NCBI GenBank assembly: GCA_037176905.1
Contig: JBBBWG010000781.1
Coordinates: 35,338-99,337 of the forward strand
From: Azolla pinnata
Lineage: Eukaryota > Streptophyta > Polypodiopsida > Salviniales > Salviniaceae
Length of the DNA: 64,000 bases
Direction of reading: 5' to 3'
The position numbers and the translations under genes are program-made. Of the stretch, positions 46,291 to 62,029 are shown one piece after another (positions within the stretch are counted from its first letter, which is position 1; every line of letters starts with the position of its first letter). The notes below the pieces were generated by a model, which saw nothing but the letters and a program-made list of their open reading frames with translations, was not told the origin of the DNA and did not search any database.

Positions 46291-46562
46291 GCATGCATAC
46301 AAACATGTACGCATGCATGCATACAAACATGTACGCATGCATGCATACAAACATGTACGCATGCANNNNNNNNNNNNNNNNNNNNNNNNNNNNNNNNNNN
46401 NNNNNNNNNNNNNNNNNNNNNNNNNNNNNNNNNNNNNNNNNNNNNNNNNNNNNNNNNNNNNNNNNATACAAACATGTACGCATGCATGCATACAAACATG
46501 TACGCATGCATGCATACAAACATGTACGCATGCATGCATACAAACATGTACGCATGCATGCA
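46291..46562 (+). repeat. 24-bp tandem repeat with assembly gap
   Basis: Units beginning ATACAAACATGTACGCATGC repeat at exactly 24 bp, about three before the gap and four after. Apart from one AA step each unit is strictly alternating purine-pyrimidine. Confidence 0.95.
46366..46465. other. Assembly gap (100 N)
   Basis: Exactly 100 N inside the 24-bp array; the number of units is therefore unknown. Confidence 0.98.
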
Positions 46563-46565
46563 TAC

Positions 46566-46660
46566 ATTCATGAATGAATGAATGAATGAATGAATGAATG
46601 TATGTATGTATGTGTGTGTATGTATGTATGTGTGTCTGTGTGCGTACGTATGTTACATAC
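46566..46660 (+). repeat. (GAAT)n and (TGTA)n tetranucleotide tract
   Basis: (GAAT)7 then (GTAT)/(GTGT) repeats. The TGTA sense is the complement of the ACAT repeats on the left, so the two flanks can pair. Confidence 0.9.
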
Positions 46661-46689
46661 GGCGTATAGTGGATAAACAAGAGTACATA

Positions 46690-47448
46690 CATACCTCGTC
46701 TGTTGCAGAGGAGACGCCGGAGACGAAACGCCCAACAGAGGAAGCGGAAGGGGAAGCGCAGAGAGAGAGAGAGAGAGAGCCCTTGCCTTCGAAGCGCAGA
46801 GAGGGCGGAGAGACCGAGCTCGTGCCTTCAAAGGGCAGAGACAGCAATCCCCAGGCGTGACAGAACGGACGGACTTTGCAGCTCCTCCATCTTCGTCCTC
46901 TTCTTCAAATCCAGCGATTTCTGTGTGGGAAGTAAGTGGAGGAAGAAAATCTGGCGTTTTTTTCCCCCCTTCCGTATTCCGTTTGATGCTTGCCTCCTTT
47001 TTTCTCGATCTCGGACGCATGCTTCTTGTTTCTGCTCTCTGCCCGAATGCATCGCTTGGCTGTTTGGCCAGGTGGGAAACTGAACGAGTGTCCTGATCAG
47101 GATTCATGTAGATGCAAAACCTTCGCTTCCTCCCGGGTGCAACAAAAAGAATCCTGGATGTTTTTTGTTTTTGGATTCCCCTTTCGGTGAATCGATCACC
47201 GGTCTGTGTGTTTTGTGGAAAGGAAGCATCGATCAGGAATGATCTAGATGGATACTCGGACTTTGTCCGATCGTAAGAAACAAATCCAATCTGAGGTCGT
47301 TCAACCATTTCCAGGACTGAAATTCCAATCTGAGTTCATTCAACCATTTCCAGGACTAAAATTCATATCTGAAATTCTGTGCAACTCCTTCTGTTTTGTG
47401 CTTTTTCTCATGTTACTGATTGTGCTTTTGGGTGGACCTCACCAACAG
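46690..47448 (+). promoter_or_regulatory. 5' UTR exon and leader intron of the RING gene
   Basis: A (GA)8 leader (46758-46776) is followed by sequence that ends GTGTGGGAA|GTAAGTGG (46931), a strong donor. The matching acceptor is TCACCAACAG (47448), giving a 5' UTR intron of 517 bp. The duplicated pieces CCTTCGAAGCGCAGAG and CCTTCAAAGGGCAGAG lie in the leader. Inference from splice signals. Confidence 0.45.
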
Positions 47449-47501
47449 GAGTGGTGGAAAGCCAATCGAAAAGGTGGGACAAAGGCCCATGTAAAAGCAT
47501 A

Positions 47502-47980
47502 ATGGAAATCCCAACCTCTTCCACCCAGGAGAACATGGATGATGAATCGTTAGCTAATCTAATTCATCTCCAACAGATACAGAACAAACAAGAAATGATG
47601 CAGCTCATGGAGTCACATAGTGTGAACGCAGGATTTCGGCAAGGGCTTGAAGATCTCGTGCGAGATCATCTCGACACTTGTATAGCCATAGCTTCGTGCA
47701 GCCATGGATCGGGTATCGGTGGCAGCTCCTCATTGCCCTGTTCTACCTCCAGCTACAACAATTTGGATGATGGTGATAATGATGATGGCATCGATGAACC
47801 TGGTGATGCTATGCACTTGGATGGAGATGTTGGATCATTGTTTCAAATGAATGACCCTTCATATGATACTATGCTGGACCTTGGGCAGCCAAGCAGCTAT
47901 GCTAGTGAAAATGATGAAATGGTCCGAGAACAAGAAGAGGGAACTGGAGGAAGTGTTGTAGATGGTGGCGTTAGTAGTAA

Positions 47981-48011
<31 letters not shown>

Positions 48012-51000
48012 GGTGGTAGTGAGGAACGACCACAATCAGGTATTTGTTCGATACGGGGTTCTCAACCTGCCGAGGTGATGATGTCGTCTACGATGGAGAC
48101 ACAGAGTCAGGAAGCTGAGTTGCTTGCGCTTGCAGGTCTTCATTCTGTTTCCACTCTTGATGCCTCTTTCCTCCGAGAATCTCTTGCGAGAGATGATGAT
48201 GTTGGATCGTTGGATCGACAGACGCAGAGACACAGAAGACCTTCCTCTCTAGTGCAAATGTGGCGAGAGCTAGAGGAAGAACGAAGAACACAAAGGAATA
48301 GGAACGAACCTGATCAAAGAACAACCACCCGATTAGAGCGTAGAAGTCTTGAAATACCGGGGAGTGAGAGGAACCCTCACATGTCAGAAGAAGCTAACCT
48401 GGTCGGGGATCGAGAAGCTGTCCTAATTGAGGTTAGAACTTCTGAGGGAGAGCAGAATGAAGATTCATCGCGTACCTCGACATACACAGGATGGGGACAA
48501 GGCGAATCTGAAAGGCTTGATGTGAATAATCGGCTAGAAATATCTAGAGAAGAATCGGCTTATTCTAGAGATGGCGAAAGGGAGCATGTGAGGCAGATCG
48601 TGCAGCGTCTGATGGCAGATAACCAGATGCAGGGCATGGCATCAAGCCAGCAAGCTCAGAACAACAGATCAACAACATGGTTGGATGAGAATGAGAGAGA
48701 GAGGGTCCGTGAACTCGCCAGAGCATGGGTTACTGTAACTAGCGAACAGAGACCTGGAGGAGGTCATAGACCAGAAGCAAACATGGTACACGGGCACCAA
48801 GCCAGGGAAGGCGAGGATGAAGATCGGGTGAGAGGTTTAAGTAGAAGAGAGAGAAGATTCTTGAATAGGCAAGTCATTCTCGATATGCTTATGAGGGTGG
48901 AGAGGGAGAGGCAAAGGGAGCTTGAACTTTTGGTGGAGCATCGTGCAGTATCAGATTTTGCTCATCGTAACCGGCTCCAGGTTCTGAATTTGAAGATTGT
49001 CTCTTCAGTCCTCTAATAAAACTCTCAATTTTTGTATAGCAAAACCTGTATTGAAATGTGTGGGAATAAACGAATGCAGTCTTTCCTAAGAGGGCGATTT
49101 CTGCATCCTGGAGCAGTTAGCGAAGGACCACAGGTCCCGTCCTCAGCAGCTGGAGAGCTTGGTCAATTGAGACAGCGGAGAGCAGTTAGCAGTCTGAGGT
49201 GATCTTAAATTTCGGGAATCTTCCGGAGACCCAAAATCTGAACCCTAATTCCTTATTAGTATGAATCTGTTTCAGGGAAGGGTTTCCTTATTAGTATGAA
49301 TCTGTTTCAGGGAAGGGTTTCGATTTCGGCTTGAAAGCATTCTCCAGAACCAAGCTAATGCTAGATTAGATACCGAACATGCTGCTGCTCAAAATGAAGC
49401 TCCCAATAGGAGAAATATTGAGCCCTCATTGGATGCGTCAGGGCAAGCAAACCCTAGTGGAGAAATGCACTCAATAGGACGTACACCAAGAGGCTGGCAG
49501 AGGATCGTGCCAGCAAGGCGAGTATCAGGGTTTGCAACAATAGAAGAGTCGACAGCATACAACATGGAGCTTCAAGAGCTTCTCGGAAGGTAAAAGAGAT
49601 TTGGGGTATCTTCTTTTTCTTTTTTTTGTTCTTTTAACAAATTCCTTTCCTGACAATCGGTAGATTGAATATCTTGGTTCATCGGTAATCTCTTTTCTCT
49701 TTTTATGTCGAAAAGGCGAAGTGTGAGCAACGTCTTAGCAAGTGAGTTTCGGGAGAGGCTAGATAGGTTGATAGTGACGTTTCTTCAGGCTCAACAAAGG
49801 CCGCCTGTTGCATGGGACGCTGTACCAACACGGGGCCGACAGCAAGCGAGACAGCAACAAGGGCCAGCTGCTACACCACCGCCTCCACCTCCTCCTCCTC
49901 CTCCTCCACCACCGCAACAACCCTTGTGGCAACAAGAAAATATACAGCAAACTACCTGGTCTCGCCCATCTCCCCATCATCAACCTCTACATCGTGCCTC
50001 TTATGTGGTAAGTCGTCTTGTATCTATTTCAAGCGTTAGGGGTTATTTGGTTTGGCATTTATCTCAAATGTTCACGTTGTTTTTTTTTTGTTCGATATCA
50101 GTCCCAAATTTTAGTTTTTTTGGTTCAATAGCTGTCTCAAACAGGAAGGATTTTTTGCTCGATATGTACCTCAATTGTTAGTTTTTTTGTTTGTTTGTTC
50201 AATAGCTTATCTTAAATTCTAGATATCTTCTGCTCGATATCTATCTCAAATGTTGGCATTTATATTGTTCAACATCTATCTCAAATGTTAGGCTGTATTT
50301 GGTATAGCTATCTCAAATGTTGATATCCATTTCAAATGTTGTTCAAGATCCAATGACTATCTCAAATGCTAGGTTTTTTTGTTTGATATCTATCTCAAAT
50401 AGTAGGAATTTTTTTTCTTCAGTATCTTTTCTAAACTGGTAGGGTCTTTTTTTACGCCTTGTATCTATCTCAAACGTTGAAATTTGATCCATTTCCATTG
50501 ATTTCTCAATGCTTGATGATTTTGGCGGAATCTTGCTCTAGGAAGTTGAAGGACTCCATGACCTGAGGACTGATGTGGTGAAGCTCCACCAAGGGATGTC
50601 GAATCTTCAAAGGATGGTTGAAACATGCATAGAAATGCAGCTTGATCTCCAACGTTCTATTCGGCAAGAGCTAGCTGGTGCTCTTCAAACTATGTATAAT
50701 GGGAAAGGTGTGTATAAGCATTCTTTTTCGGATTCGGAAGAAAGCTGAAGTAGACGTTATTGGCAGTCTCTCTTTCGGATTAACACATGCATGTATCTAT
50801 GAAATCCTTGAGGAATTAGTGTTTTCCCAAACTTGTTTTGCAGCAATTCCAGAAGAAGCTATCGATGGTTCAAGATGGGTTTCAGTCAAGAAAGGGATAT
50901 GCTGTGTGTGTTGCGATCGGAACATTGATTCTCTTCTGTACAGGTTAGTGCAGGGATCCAAAAATAGACCGAGCCATCTGCTTTCATTTTGGAAGAAATG

Positions 51001-51155
51001 AAATGGGTTTCAAACTTCCTTGTTTTTCTCGATGCAGATGTGGGCACATGTGTACATGTCTAAATTGTGCCACTGAATTGATAAAGAATAGCGGGAAGTG
51101 TCCGATGTGCCGAGCTCCTATCATGGAAGTTGTTCGAGCGTTTACTGTGGTGTAG
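47502..51155 (+). CDS. RING-HC (C3HC4) E3 ubiquitin ligase-like protein, 7 coding exons
   Basis: Coding exons 47502-48980, 49080-49198, 49311-49589, 49716-50007, 50542-50707, 50844-50943 and 51038-51155 stay in phase and give 850 aa. The C-terminal RING (798-836) reads [19 protein letters not shown]. That, plus RFLRNxxx-like, SELGQLRQR-like and [11 protein letters not shown] blocks, matches a plant RING/U-box family with the signature CCVCC..[18 protein letters not shown]. The N-terminal [18 protein letters not shown] block is also of the family. Between are a Ser/Gly run (about 157-174), Arg/Glu-rich likely helical regions, a 13-Pro run (about 680-692) and a coiled-coil-like helix (about 725-775). 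The start at 47502 follows the leader intron acceptor. Probable role: E2-dependent ubiquitin transfer; the substrate is unknown. Exon 3's acceptor is duplicated (see 49251-49320). Confidence 0.88.
49251..49320 (+). repeat. Perfect 35-bp tandem duplication spanning a 3' splice site
   Basis: Copies 49251-49285 and 49286-49320 are identical and each contains TTTCAG|GGAAGGG. Using the second acceptor (49310) keeps the RING frame. The first (49275) would read into a TAG within the repeat. Confidence 0.95.
50030..50480 (+). repeat. TCGATATCTATCTCAAAT-type repeats in a RING gene intron
   Basis: About ten diverged copies of (T/G)ATATCTATCTCAAATGTTAG, spaced 40-65 bp, fill most of the 534-bp intron between 50008 and 50541. 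Confidence 0.8.
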
Positions 51156-52560
51156 CAGGTCTTGGGTAGCAAAAAAGAACCAAGGCCAACTCACAGCTTC
51201 TTTGGGCACCATATAACTCAAATTAATGCAATCTCAGCAAAAGCAATGCATGATGGGGTTTGTATAGTTCCATAAGATCACATGTAAAGTGTATATAGTT
51301 TAGCCTCTTTTTCTTTTTACAGAAAACAGTGGTGTTTTGTAACCACATTGTATATGCTCGGTCTTCTCAAGAGTGCTCCATGCATCTCGATGGCGTTGAT
51401 GATGACTTGCCATTCTTTTAATACTTTGGGATGATTGTAGAAGCAGAGCGACGGAACAAATTGTCAAGTTTGCTCTCACTACGGCTTGAACCCGAAAACA
51501 GGTTTGTTTCAGTGTCTCGTGGCGAGGGAATCATGCCATGCGATTGTTGTTGATCTGATTGGTTGGTTGATTTGGTTGAATCCACTCTATTTGAACAATT
51601 ACCGTGGCTTGAAGAGTCGATATTTGTTTCCAAGACCAATGTAATAAGATATCGGCGTTTTTGTTAAACTTGTATAGATGTCGGTGTCGATTGGTCTGAG
51701 CATGGTCTTTTGCACTATTTTTAGAGTGAATTTGTTCGATTCTTTTTAAGGTTTTATGGTCATCTGAGCCAGAGATTGTATGGCTCATCAGAGCTTGGTG
51801 AATCTATATGTTCCTATCTTGTTCTTTCCAGTTTCGCTAGAACATGCAATTTGTGGGATTCAGAGAGATGGATCTTTGGGTTTGAATTGGCAAGATGCAG
51901 GTCTAGTTTTGTAGCATAGCCAAAAGAGATGGTCTTGAATCATGCTCCAATTGCTTATCTTGTGTTTTCTTCGATTGGCTCGCTGGGATTTTATTATAAA
52001 GAAAGACGCGCTATAACATCTCGAAAGGCTAAAATTGGTGTACATATAGAATATACGATCTGATCCGCATGTCGAAGCGGGCCCTCGCAGAGAACGCATT
52101 TCGACATGCAATCTGCAAGAACGACGGATATATAGACGAGATGGGCAAGTAGTGCGAGTCGGCCAAATGTGGAGATACAGATAAAAACACGGAACGATGT
52201 TGAATGGGGGGCGGATCAGCTCGTAGATGCAGATAAACAACGCAGATCGGCGCTGAATGGGTGCAGATCAACAGCTCATGCTGGCAGATCGAACGCGAGC
52301 GGATCAGCAGACGGATGGATCAGATCACACACTTGATCATTATTTGGGGTCCTTGGTGGACCCTCTCTCCAGATCTTTCATCATAATGTATATATATACA
52401 CATTACATATTGCATATAATAGTTTTGTCATATTTTTCAGTGGTGGAGGTGGGACTTGAACTTGAGACCTATCCATCAAATGAAAGAAGAAGAAGAGGAA
52501 GAAGAAGAAGAAGAGGGAATATACCTCTAAAAGAACCCTGGTGTAAACAGACTTAAAAAT
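51156..52560. other. Intergenic, RING 3' flank and UGPase upstream region
   Basis: No gene recognised. Diverged repeats with CAGATCGGCGCTGAATGGG words occupy 52150-52310. A B-box-like string (minus GTTCAAGTCCCACC) lies at about 52450-52464, followed by (GAA)n at 52483-52512. Confidence 0.45.
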
Positions 52561-52567
52561 AGGGACA

Positions 52568-52680
52568 CTTCTCTTCTTCGTCTTCCCGTCTGCGCTTCTT
52601 CTTCTTCTCTCTTCTTCGTCTTCTTCGTCTTCTTCTTCGTCTTCCGATTCTCTGCTCGTCTCGCCTCTCCACGCGCTCCC
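52568..52680 (+). promoter_or_regulatory. CTT-rich 5' leader of the UGPase gene
   Basis: CTTCTTCGTCTTC repeats cover the bases before the ATG at 52681. With (GAA)n upstream at 52483-52512 the two tracts are complementary. Confidence 0.5.
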
Positions 52681-57543
<4,863 letters not shown>

Positions 57544-58870
57544 AAGCTAATAGATAGCATAGCAGGTGCTTGCTTATACCATAACCAATAATGGAGGAGG
57601 AAAGTTTAGAGACTTTCAGTCATAGATTCCATTCCCTTGTTTTAATTTTTTTTTGCTAGGTTTCGATGCGCAAGTCGATTCTCTTTGTTATTTATTTTCC
57701 AATCTTGACAAGAGATGAGAACACTTGGTTATCTTGATTCCTTCTGCAATACAAAAATGTTCTTTTCAGCTTTGTCTGTCTTTGTCTATCTCTCTGCCTC
57801 CATCTTTGTGTGTTTCTTTGGGGCCATATTGGCCTAAGAAGACATTAATACATCCTTTGCTTCCAAGTGCACGATTATACATCAGAAAATTGTGTTTGGA
57901 AAAGCATTGCAAATCATGTAAAAATTATGCCGAATTTTGGAAAGTGAGGAGCAGTTTACTTGTAAAATGTTCAGCATGAGTGAGGAAAATATATAGAAAG
58001 ATATTGGTTGGTTCATCTTTCTTTCCATCTAAATGCCTGATTATGCTTCGGAAAATTGTGTTTGGAAAAGCATTGCAAATCATGTAAAAATTATGCCAAA
58101 TTTTGGAAGTGAGGAGCATTTTACGTGTAAATGTTCGGGTTGAGTGAGGAAAATATATAGCAAGATATTGGTTGGTTCATCTTTCTTTCCATCTAAATGC
58201 ACGATTATGCTTCGGGAAATTTTGTTTGGAAAAGCATTGCAAATCATGTAAAAATTATGCCAAGTTTTGGAATGTGAGGAGCATTTTACTTGTAAATGTT
58301 CGGGTTGAGTGAGGAAAATTAGATATTGGTTGGGTTCAGCCCTCTCCCTCTTTACGATCGATCTGTCTATTTCCAACAAGATTACAACATTCCAATGTAG
58401 CTTCAAAGTTGATATATGCCTACTATGCTCTTTATAGGCACTTCACAACTTGAACTATGGTAAGTGATGTAGCGACTATTGTCGCTGAAGTAATCAAGAG
58501 ACCTAATAGTAGTAGTAGTAATCTAGTAATAGAGATAAGTAACTGGTAAAGTAATTAACAAATAAGGTAATCACGGTAATGAGCAATTTTTTGTGATATT
58601 GATTATTAGAGTAGATTAAAAATTGTACTAACGATTAGATAGAGCAGCTGGAAATATGGTCCACTGTCGAGTCATTAAGACTACTAGTAAGAGTAAGAAC
58701 CAGTACGATTGGCCATCGAATTAGCGAGAGATTAAAGCAATTAACTCGGCCAATCTTTGGTAATCCGACTCGTCCACTTTAGTTTTGGAAGTAGAATTCG
58801 CAGAAGCAATGCGCGAAGAGTTCCCATAGATTCAGCAAGCGAGCAGAATCTGCAGAAGAAGCGTATGTTC
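57544..58870. other. Intergenic between UGPase and the DTW gene
   Basis: Contains the UGPase 3' flank and the 165-bp array below; 58430-58870 shows (AGT)n-like and TAAT-rich sequence but no gene. Confidence 0.5.
57904..58345 (+). repeat. About 165-bp tandem repeat, 3 copies
   Basis: GCATTGCAAATCATGTAAAA begins at 57904, 58070 and 58234 (periods 166 and 164). Shared words: TTGGTTGGTTCATCTTTC and CATCTAAATGC. Confidence 0.93.
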
Positions 58871-58884
58871 GTTAATGACGATTT

Positions 58885-59225
58885 GGCTTGTTAGGAGCGC
58901 ATATTCCCGACCAGTGCCGCAATATACTCGGAGCCGAACGCTGGAGGAATACGTATTCCCGACGATTGTGCGTATACGTCATGTCTACATGTAACGTAGC
59001 CTCTTCTAGCGCAAGCTGCACGTACGTACAAAGCCTTTCCATATGGGAAAGACGTATTTCACGTGTGTAGAATACGTGTATCCCTAGAGTTTTTTTTTGT
59101 ACGTCTTCGGAGTGCTTAGAATACGTATGTGTAGTGTCTTTTGACACGCATTCCGACCGTATATACGTATCTCTAGTGTTCTTGTATACGTATTCCGGAC
59201 GTATGTACGTATCCCTGACGGTGGG
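58885..59225 (+). promoter_or_regulatory. TACGTA/ACGT-rich repeats upstream of the DTW gene
   Basis: Over a dozen ACGT cores occur in 340 bp, many inside (A/G)TACGTATTCC(C/G)GAC-like units of about 40 bp, one as CACGTG, and others as TACGTA palindromes. ACGT is the core of plant bZIP/bHLH sites; here they are part of a small repeat. AAACCCTAA, a telo-box, lies at 59276-59284 in the leader. Confidence 0.55.
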
Positions 59226-59317
59226 GAAATCGCCCACAAAACTGAAGCTTTCCATCAGAGAGCTTCCCTGTCACGAAACCCTAATCCGCGCTGCTGCTCC
59301 CCTTCTCGCGCAGAGCC

Positions 59318-60595
59318 ATGAACATGGCTAGGCTCTTCTTGCTCCGAGAGCTCTGCTCCTCAAGCCTGGTGAGCTTGCCCAGGCCTTTCTTCTCCGGGGA
59401 ACTTCGCCCAGCAAGGAGCTGTGCTTGCATTGCCTCGAGCCCCGCTCCGCGGAGCTTCTCCTCCTCGCAGGGATCCGACGCAAGGCTACGGATCGACGGG
59501 GGCTCGGATCTCTTCGACCCTCCTTGCCTTGCGAGGCGCCGCCCGTTCTGCAAGCGGTGCATGAAAGCCATGAAAGTATGCATTTGCAAGCGCTTCTTCG
59601 CCGATGCCCGAATCCGCAACCGAACCAAGGTCACCATCTTGCAGAACCCTAAGGAGAAGGACCATGCGTTGGGCTCGTCGAGAGTGGCCATGCTCGGGCT
59701 GGAGAACATAGAGCTAGTTCCTGCTCAAGAGGCTGATGCATCGGTGCGAATCGAGCAGAGATGTCGATCTCGACGGAAAAGATGTGAGGTCGAATCCAAA
59801 GAATCTCCGTTCTTGCCGCGCATCGAAGCCATTCGGCTGAGCAAGATCATATCAGATGTATTCAAGCACACCGTGCAATGCAACATTGCATCAGATGGTT
59901 TCGAAACGAAGCCCGATGCTATGGAATCGGATCCGAGTTCCGAAGGCATGGCATCGCATGTCGGTGATAAGGAAGGTTCGAAGGATGACAATATGCACTG
60001 CAAGTTGAATGCAGCTCATGGCTTGGAAGTGTATCCTTGCATGCGTATCGATCGTACACATATGTGCCTAGCCATAGCTCATGATTCAAGTGTGGATCCT
60101 TCTCTGCATAGCAAGAGGCATGGCAATGAGGATGATATCTATGGACAAAGATTGATGCTGGATCAATGGAAGGCTTCGATTCCGCACGGGGTTTCTCTTC
60201 TTTACCCTAGCGAGAAAGCTGTCGAGCTATCAGCATCGCTCGTGCATAAAGCAGAGGGGAACCTGATCCATGGTCCTTTGTGCCATCACCTCATTGTTCT
60301 AGATGGCACGTGGTCGAAGGCAAAGCGGATGTATATCGAGAACCCTTGGCTTCATGACCTTCCGCATTATAAGCTGCTGGTTGCCAGCCCTAGCTTGTAT
60401 GGAGCAGTTCGCAAAGAGCCGAAGCCTGAGTGTATATCCACGCTAGAGAGCATTGTGTATGCCTTGAAGGTTCTGGAGCCAGATATCGCCGATGGGCTCG
60501 ATGGGCTGTTGGCAGTATTTGATTCGATGATCGAGGACCAGCGGCATTTCATGAACTTAAGCAAAAGTTCCATCCAAAAGCAGTATGCAACTTAG
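59318..60595 (+). CDS. DTW-domain tRNA-uridine aminocarboxypropyltransferase (TapT/DTWD2-like)
   Basis: Intronless, 425 aa. Family signatures in order: Cys cluster C78-x2-C81-x6-C88-x-C90; LQNPKEKDHALGSSR with the HxxGSSR block; LYPSEKAVEL; LDGTWSKAKRM with the DGTW form of the DTW motif (329-332); and YGAVRKEPKPECISTLESI (RKEP 365-368). Known family reaction: transfer of the 3-amino-3-carboxypropyl group of SAM to uridine in tRNA (acp3U, D-loop or variable loop). Residues 1-50 are Arg/Ser/Leu-rich, like an organelle pre-sequence. Between the Cys/HxxGSSR part and LYPSEK lies a long, less conserved insert (about 130-290). The start is the first Met, with a second Met two codons on. The 3' end of the gene is tandemly repeated downstream. 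Confidence 0.9.
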   Translation: MNMARLFLLRELCSSSLVSLPRPFFSGELRPARSCACIASSPAPRSFSSSQGSDARLRIDGGSDLFDPPCLARRRPFCKRCMKAMKVCICKRFFADARIRNRTKVTILQNPKEKDHALGSSRVAMLGLENIELVPAQEADASVRIEQRCRSRRKRCEVESKESPFLPRIEAIRLSKIISDVFKHTVQCNIASDGFETKPDAMESDPSSEGMASHVGDKEGSKDDNMHCKLNAAHGLEVYPCMRIDRTHMCLAIAHDSSVDPSLHSKRHGNEDDIYGQRLMLDQWKASIPHGVSLLYPSEKAVELSASLVHKAEGNLIHGPLCHHLIVLDGTWSKAKRMYIENPWLHDLPHYKLLVASPSLYGAVRKEPKPECISTLESIVYALKVLEPDIADGLDGLLAVFDSMIEDQRHFMNLSKSSIQKQYAT

Positions 60596-61310
60596 AAAAA
60601 CCGGGGGCAAGGGTATTGTGTATATCCATGCTCGAGAGCATTGTGTATGCCTTGAAGGGTTTCGAGCCAGATATTGCCGATGGGCTCAATGGGTTGTTGG
60701 CAGTATTTGATTCGATGATCGAGGACCAGCAGCATTTCATGAACTTAAGCAAAAGTTCCGTCCACAAGCAGTATGAAACTTAGAAAAAACATGATCAGAG
60801 ATAAACACTGGTGGTTTAGGGTTTTAAACTGGGGGCAAGGATATTTGTATATCTATGCTTGAGAGCATTGTGTATGCCTTGAAGGTTTTGGAGCCAGATA
60901 TTGCTATGGGCTCAATGGGTTGTTGGCAGTATTCAATTCAATGATCGAGGACCAGTGGCATTTCATGAATTGAAGCAAAAGTTCCATCCAAAAGCAGTAT
61001 GGAACATAGAAAAAAAAAGATCAGAGATAAACACCGGTGGTTTAGGGTTTTAAACCGGGGGCAAGGATATTGTGTATATCCATGCTCGAGAGCATTGTGT
61101 ATGCCTTGAAGGTTTTGGAGCCAGATATTGCCGATGGGCTCGACGGGTTGTTGGCAGGATTTGATTCGATGATCGAGGACCAGCGGCATTTCATGAACTT
61201 AAGCAAAAGTTCCACCCGAAAGCGGTTTGCAACTTAGAGAAAACATGATCAGAGATAAACACCGGTGGTTTAGGGTTTTAAACTGGGGGCAAGGATAATG
61301 CCAGATTGAT
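60596..61310 (+). repeat. Three extra tandem copies of the 3' end of the DTW gene
   Basis: The gene's last ~170 bp (from TGTATATCC at 60431) recur at 60618, 60846 and 61073. Copies 2 and 4 keep an open frame to the same-place stop (ending VHKQYET and TRKRFAT); copy 3 lacks one base after GATATTGC and is frameshifted. Copies 3 and 4 are separated by a spacer with GTGGTTTAGGGTTTTAAAC (a telo-box). Confidence 0.93.
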
Positions 61311-62029
61311 GATATCTACTTTTGAGTCAAACACCTGCAATGCCCCGAGTCTGGTTGTAATGGCATGCAACAGAATAAAAAATGGCAACCACATGAGTCG
61401 ACACAAGGCTTAATCTTGTGAAGTGGGTAGAGTTGGTTTAAAGTGGTAAAAAGCCTTTAACATATACGAGTTGGGGATGCTTGAAATACGAGAGATCTAA
61501 TGAATGAGAAGAAAAAACATTCGTGGGCACCATTCGTCAAAACAAGCCTACCATGATCAGATTCGCTCCTGAAGAGGAGACCTCTGAAGTGCTTTGTGCA
61601 GTCAAGCAGTTATATAACCCACGAGCCGGTATGAAATTTGCAGATGTAATTCCTCGATGTCAACAAAGAAAACGTTGTAACTTCACATTTTGCCCAAATA
61701 TCCATGCAAATGTTCAGCGACATGATTGTCATGCTCATTGTTTACTGCGATTGGAAGAAGAGTGGAATTGCAGTTGAAGAAGGGAAGAGGGCACTATCAA
61801 ATGCCCACCCCCTTAGTAATAACACATTCTCAGGTTGATATGGTAACAAAATTTTTTCCAGGTTTACTGTTCTGTGTTATTTCATGTTCAAAGAAAACAC
61901 AGGTCTGGTATGGTAAAAACAAGAGATTTCCAATTGTTGCTGGTCTGGTGTTGGGTACTGACAGATGTGTAAATTTTTGGTACACACAGAACCCTAGCAG
62001 CTGACCGGAGCATTCACCAGCGAGTGATC
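61311..62029. other. Stretch with no supported gene
   Basis: An open frame at 61523-61777 (84 codons) contains a C-x5-C-x4-C-x3-H order, reminiscent of plant CCCH zinc fingers, and then CHAHC. There is no family match and no good context, so it is listed only as a hint. Confidence 0.3.

Noticed and set aside
46366-46465. A 100-bp spacer element
   Set aside because: Exactly 100 N, an assembly gap placeholder, as at 24171 and 35611.
47379-47501. Upstream Met of the RING frame
   Set aside because: It lies partly in the leader intron before the acceptor at 47448; the Met at 47502 fits the spliced mRNA.
49275-49276. First copy of the duplicated acceptor as the used splice site
   Set aside because: It would introduce TAG within seven codons; the second copy keeps the family sequence.
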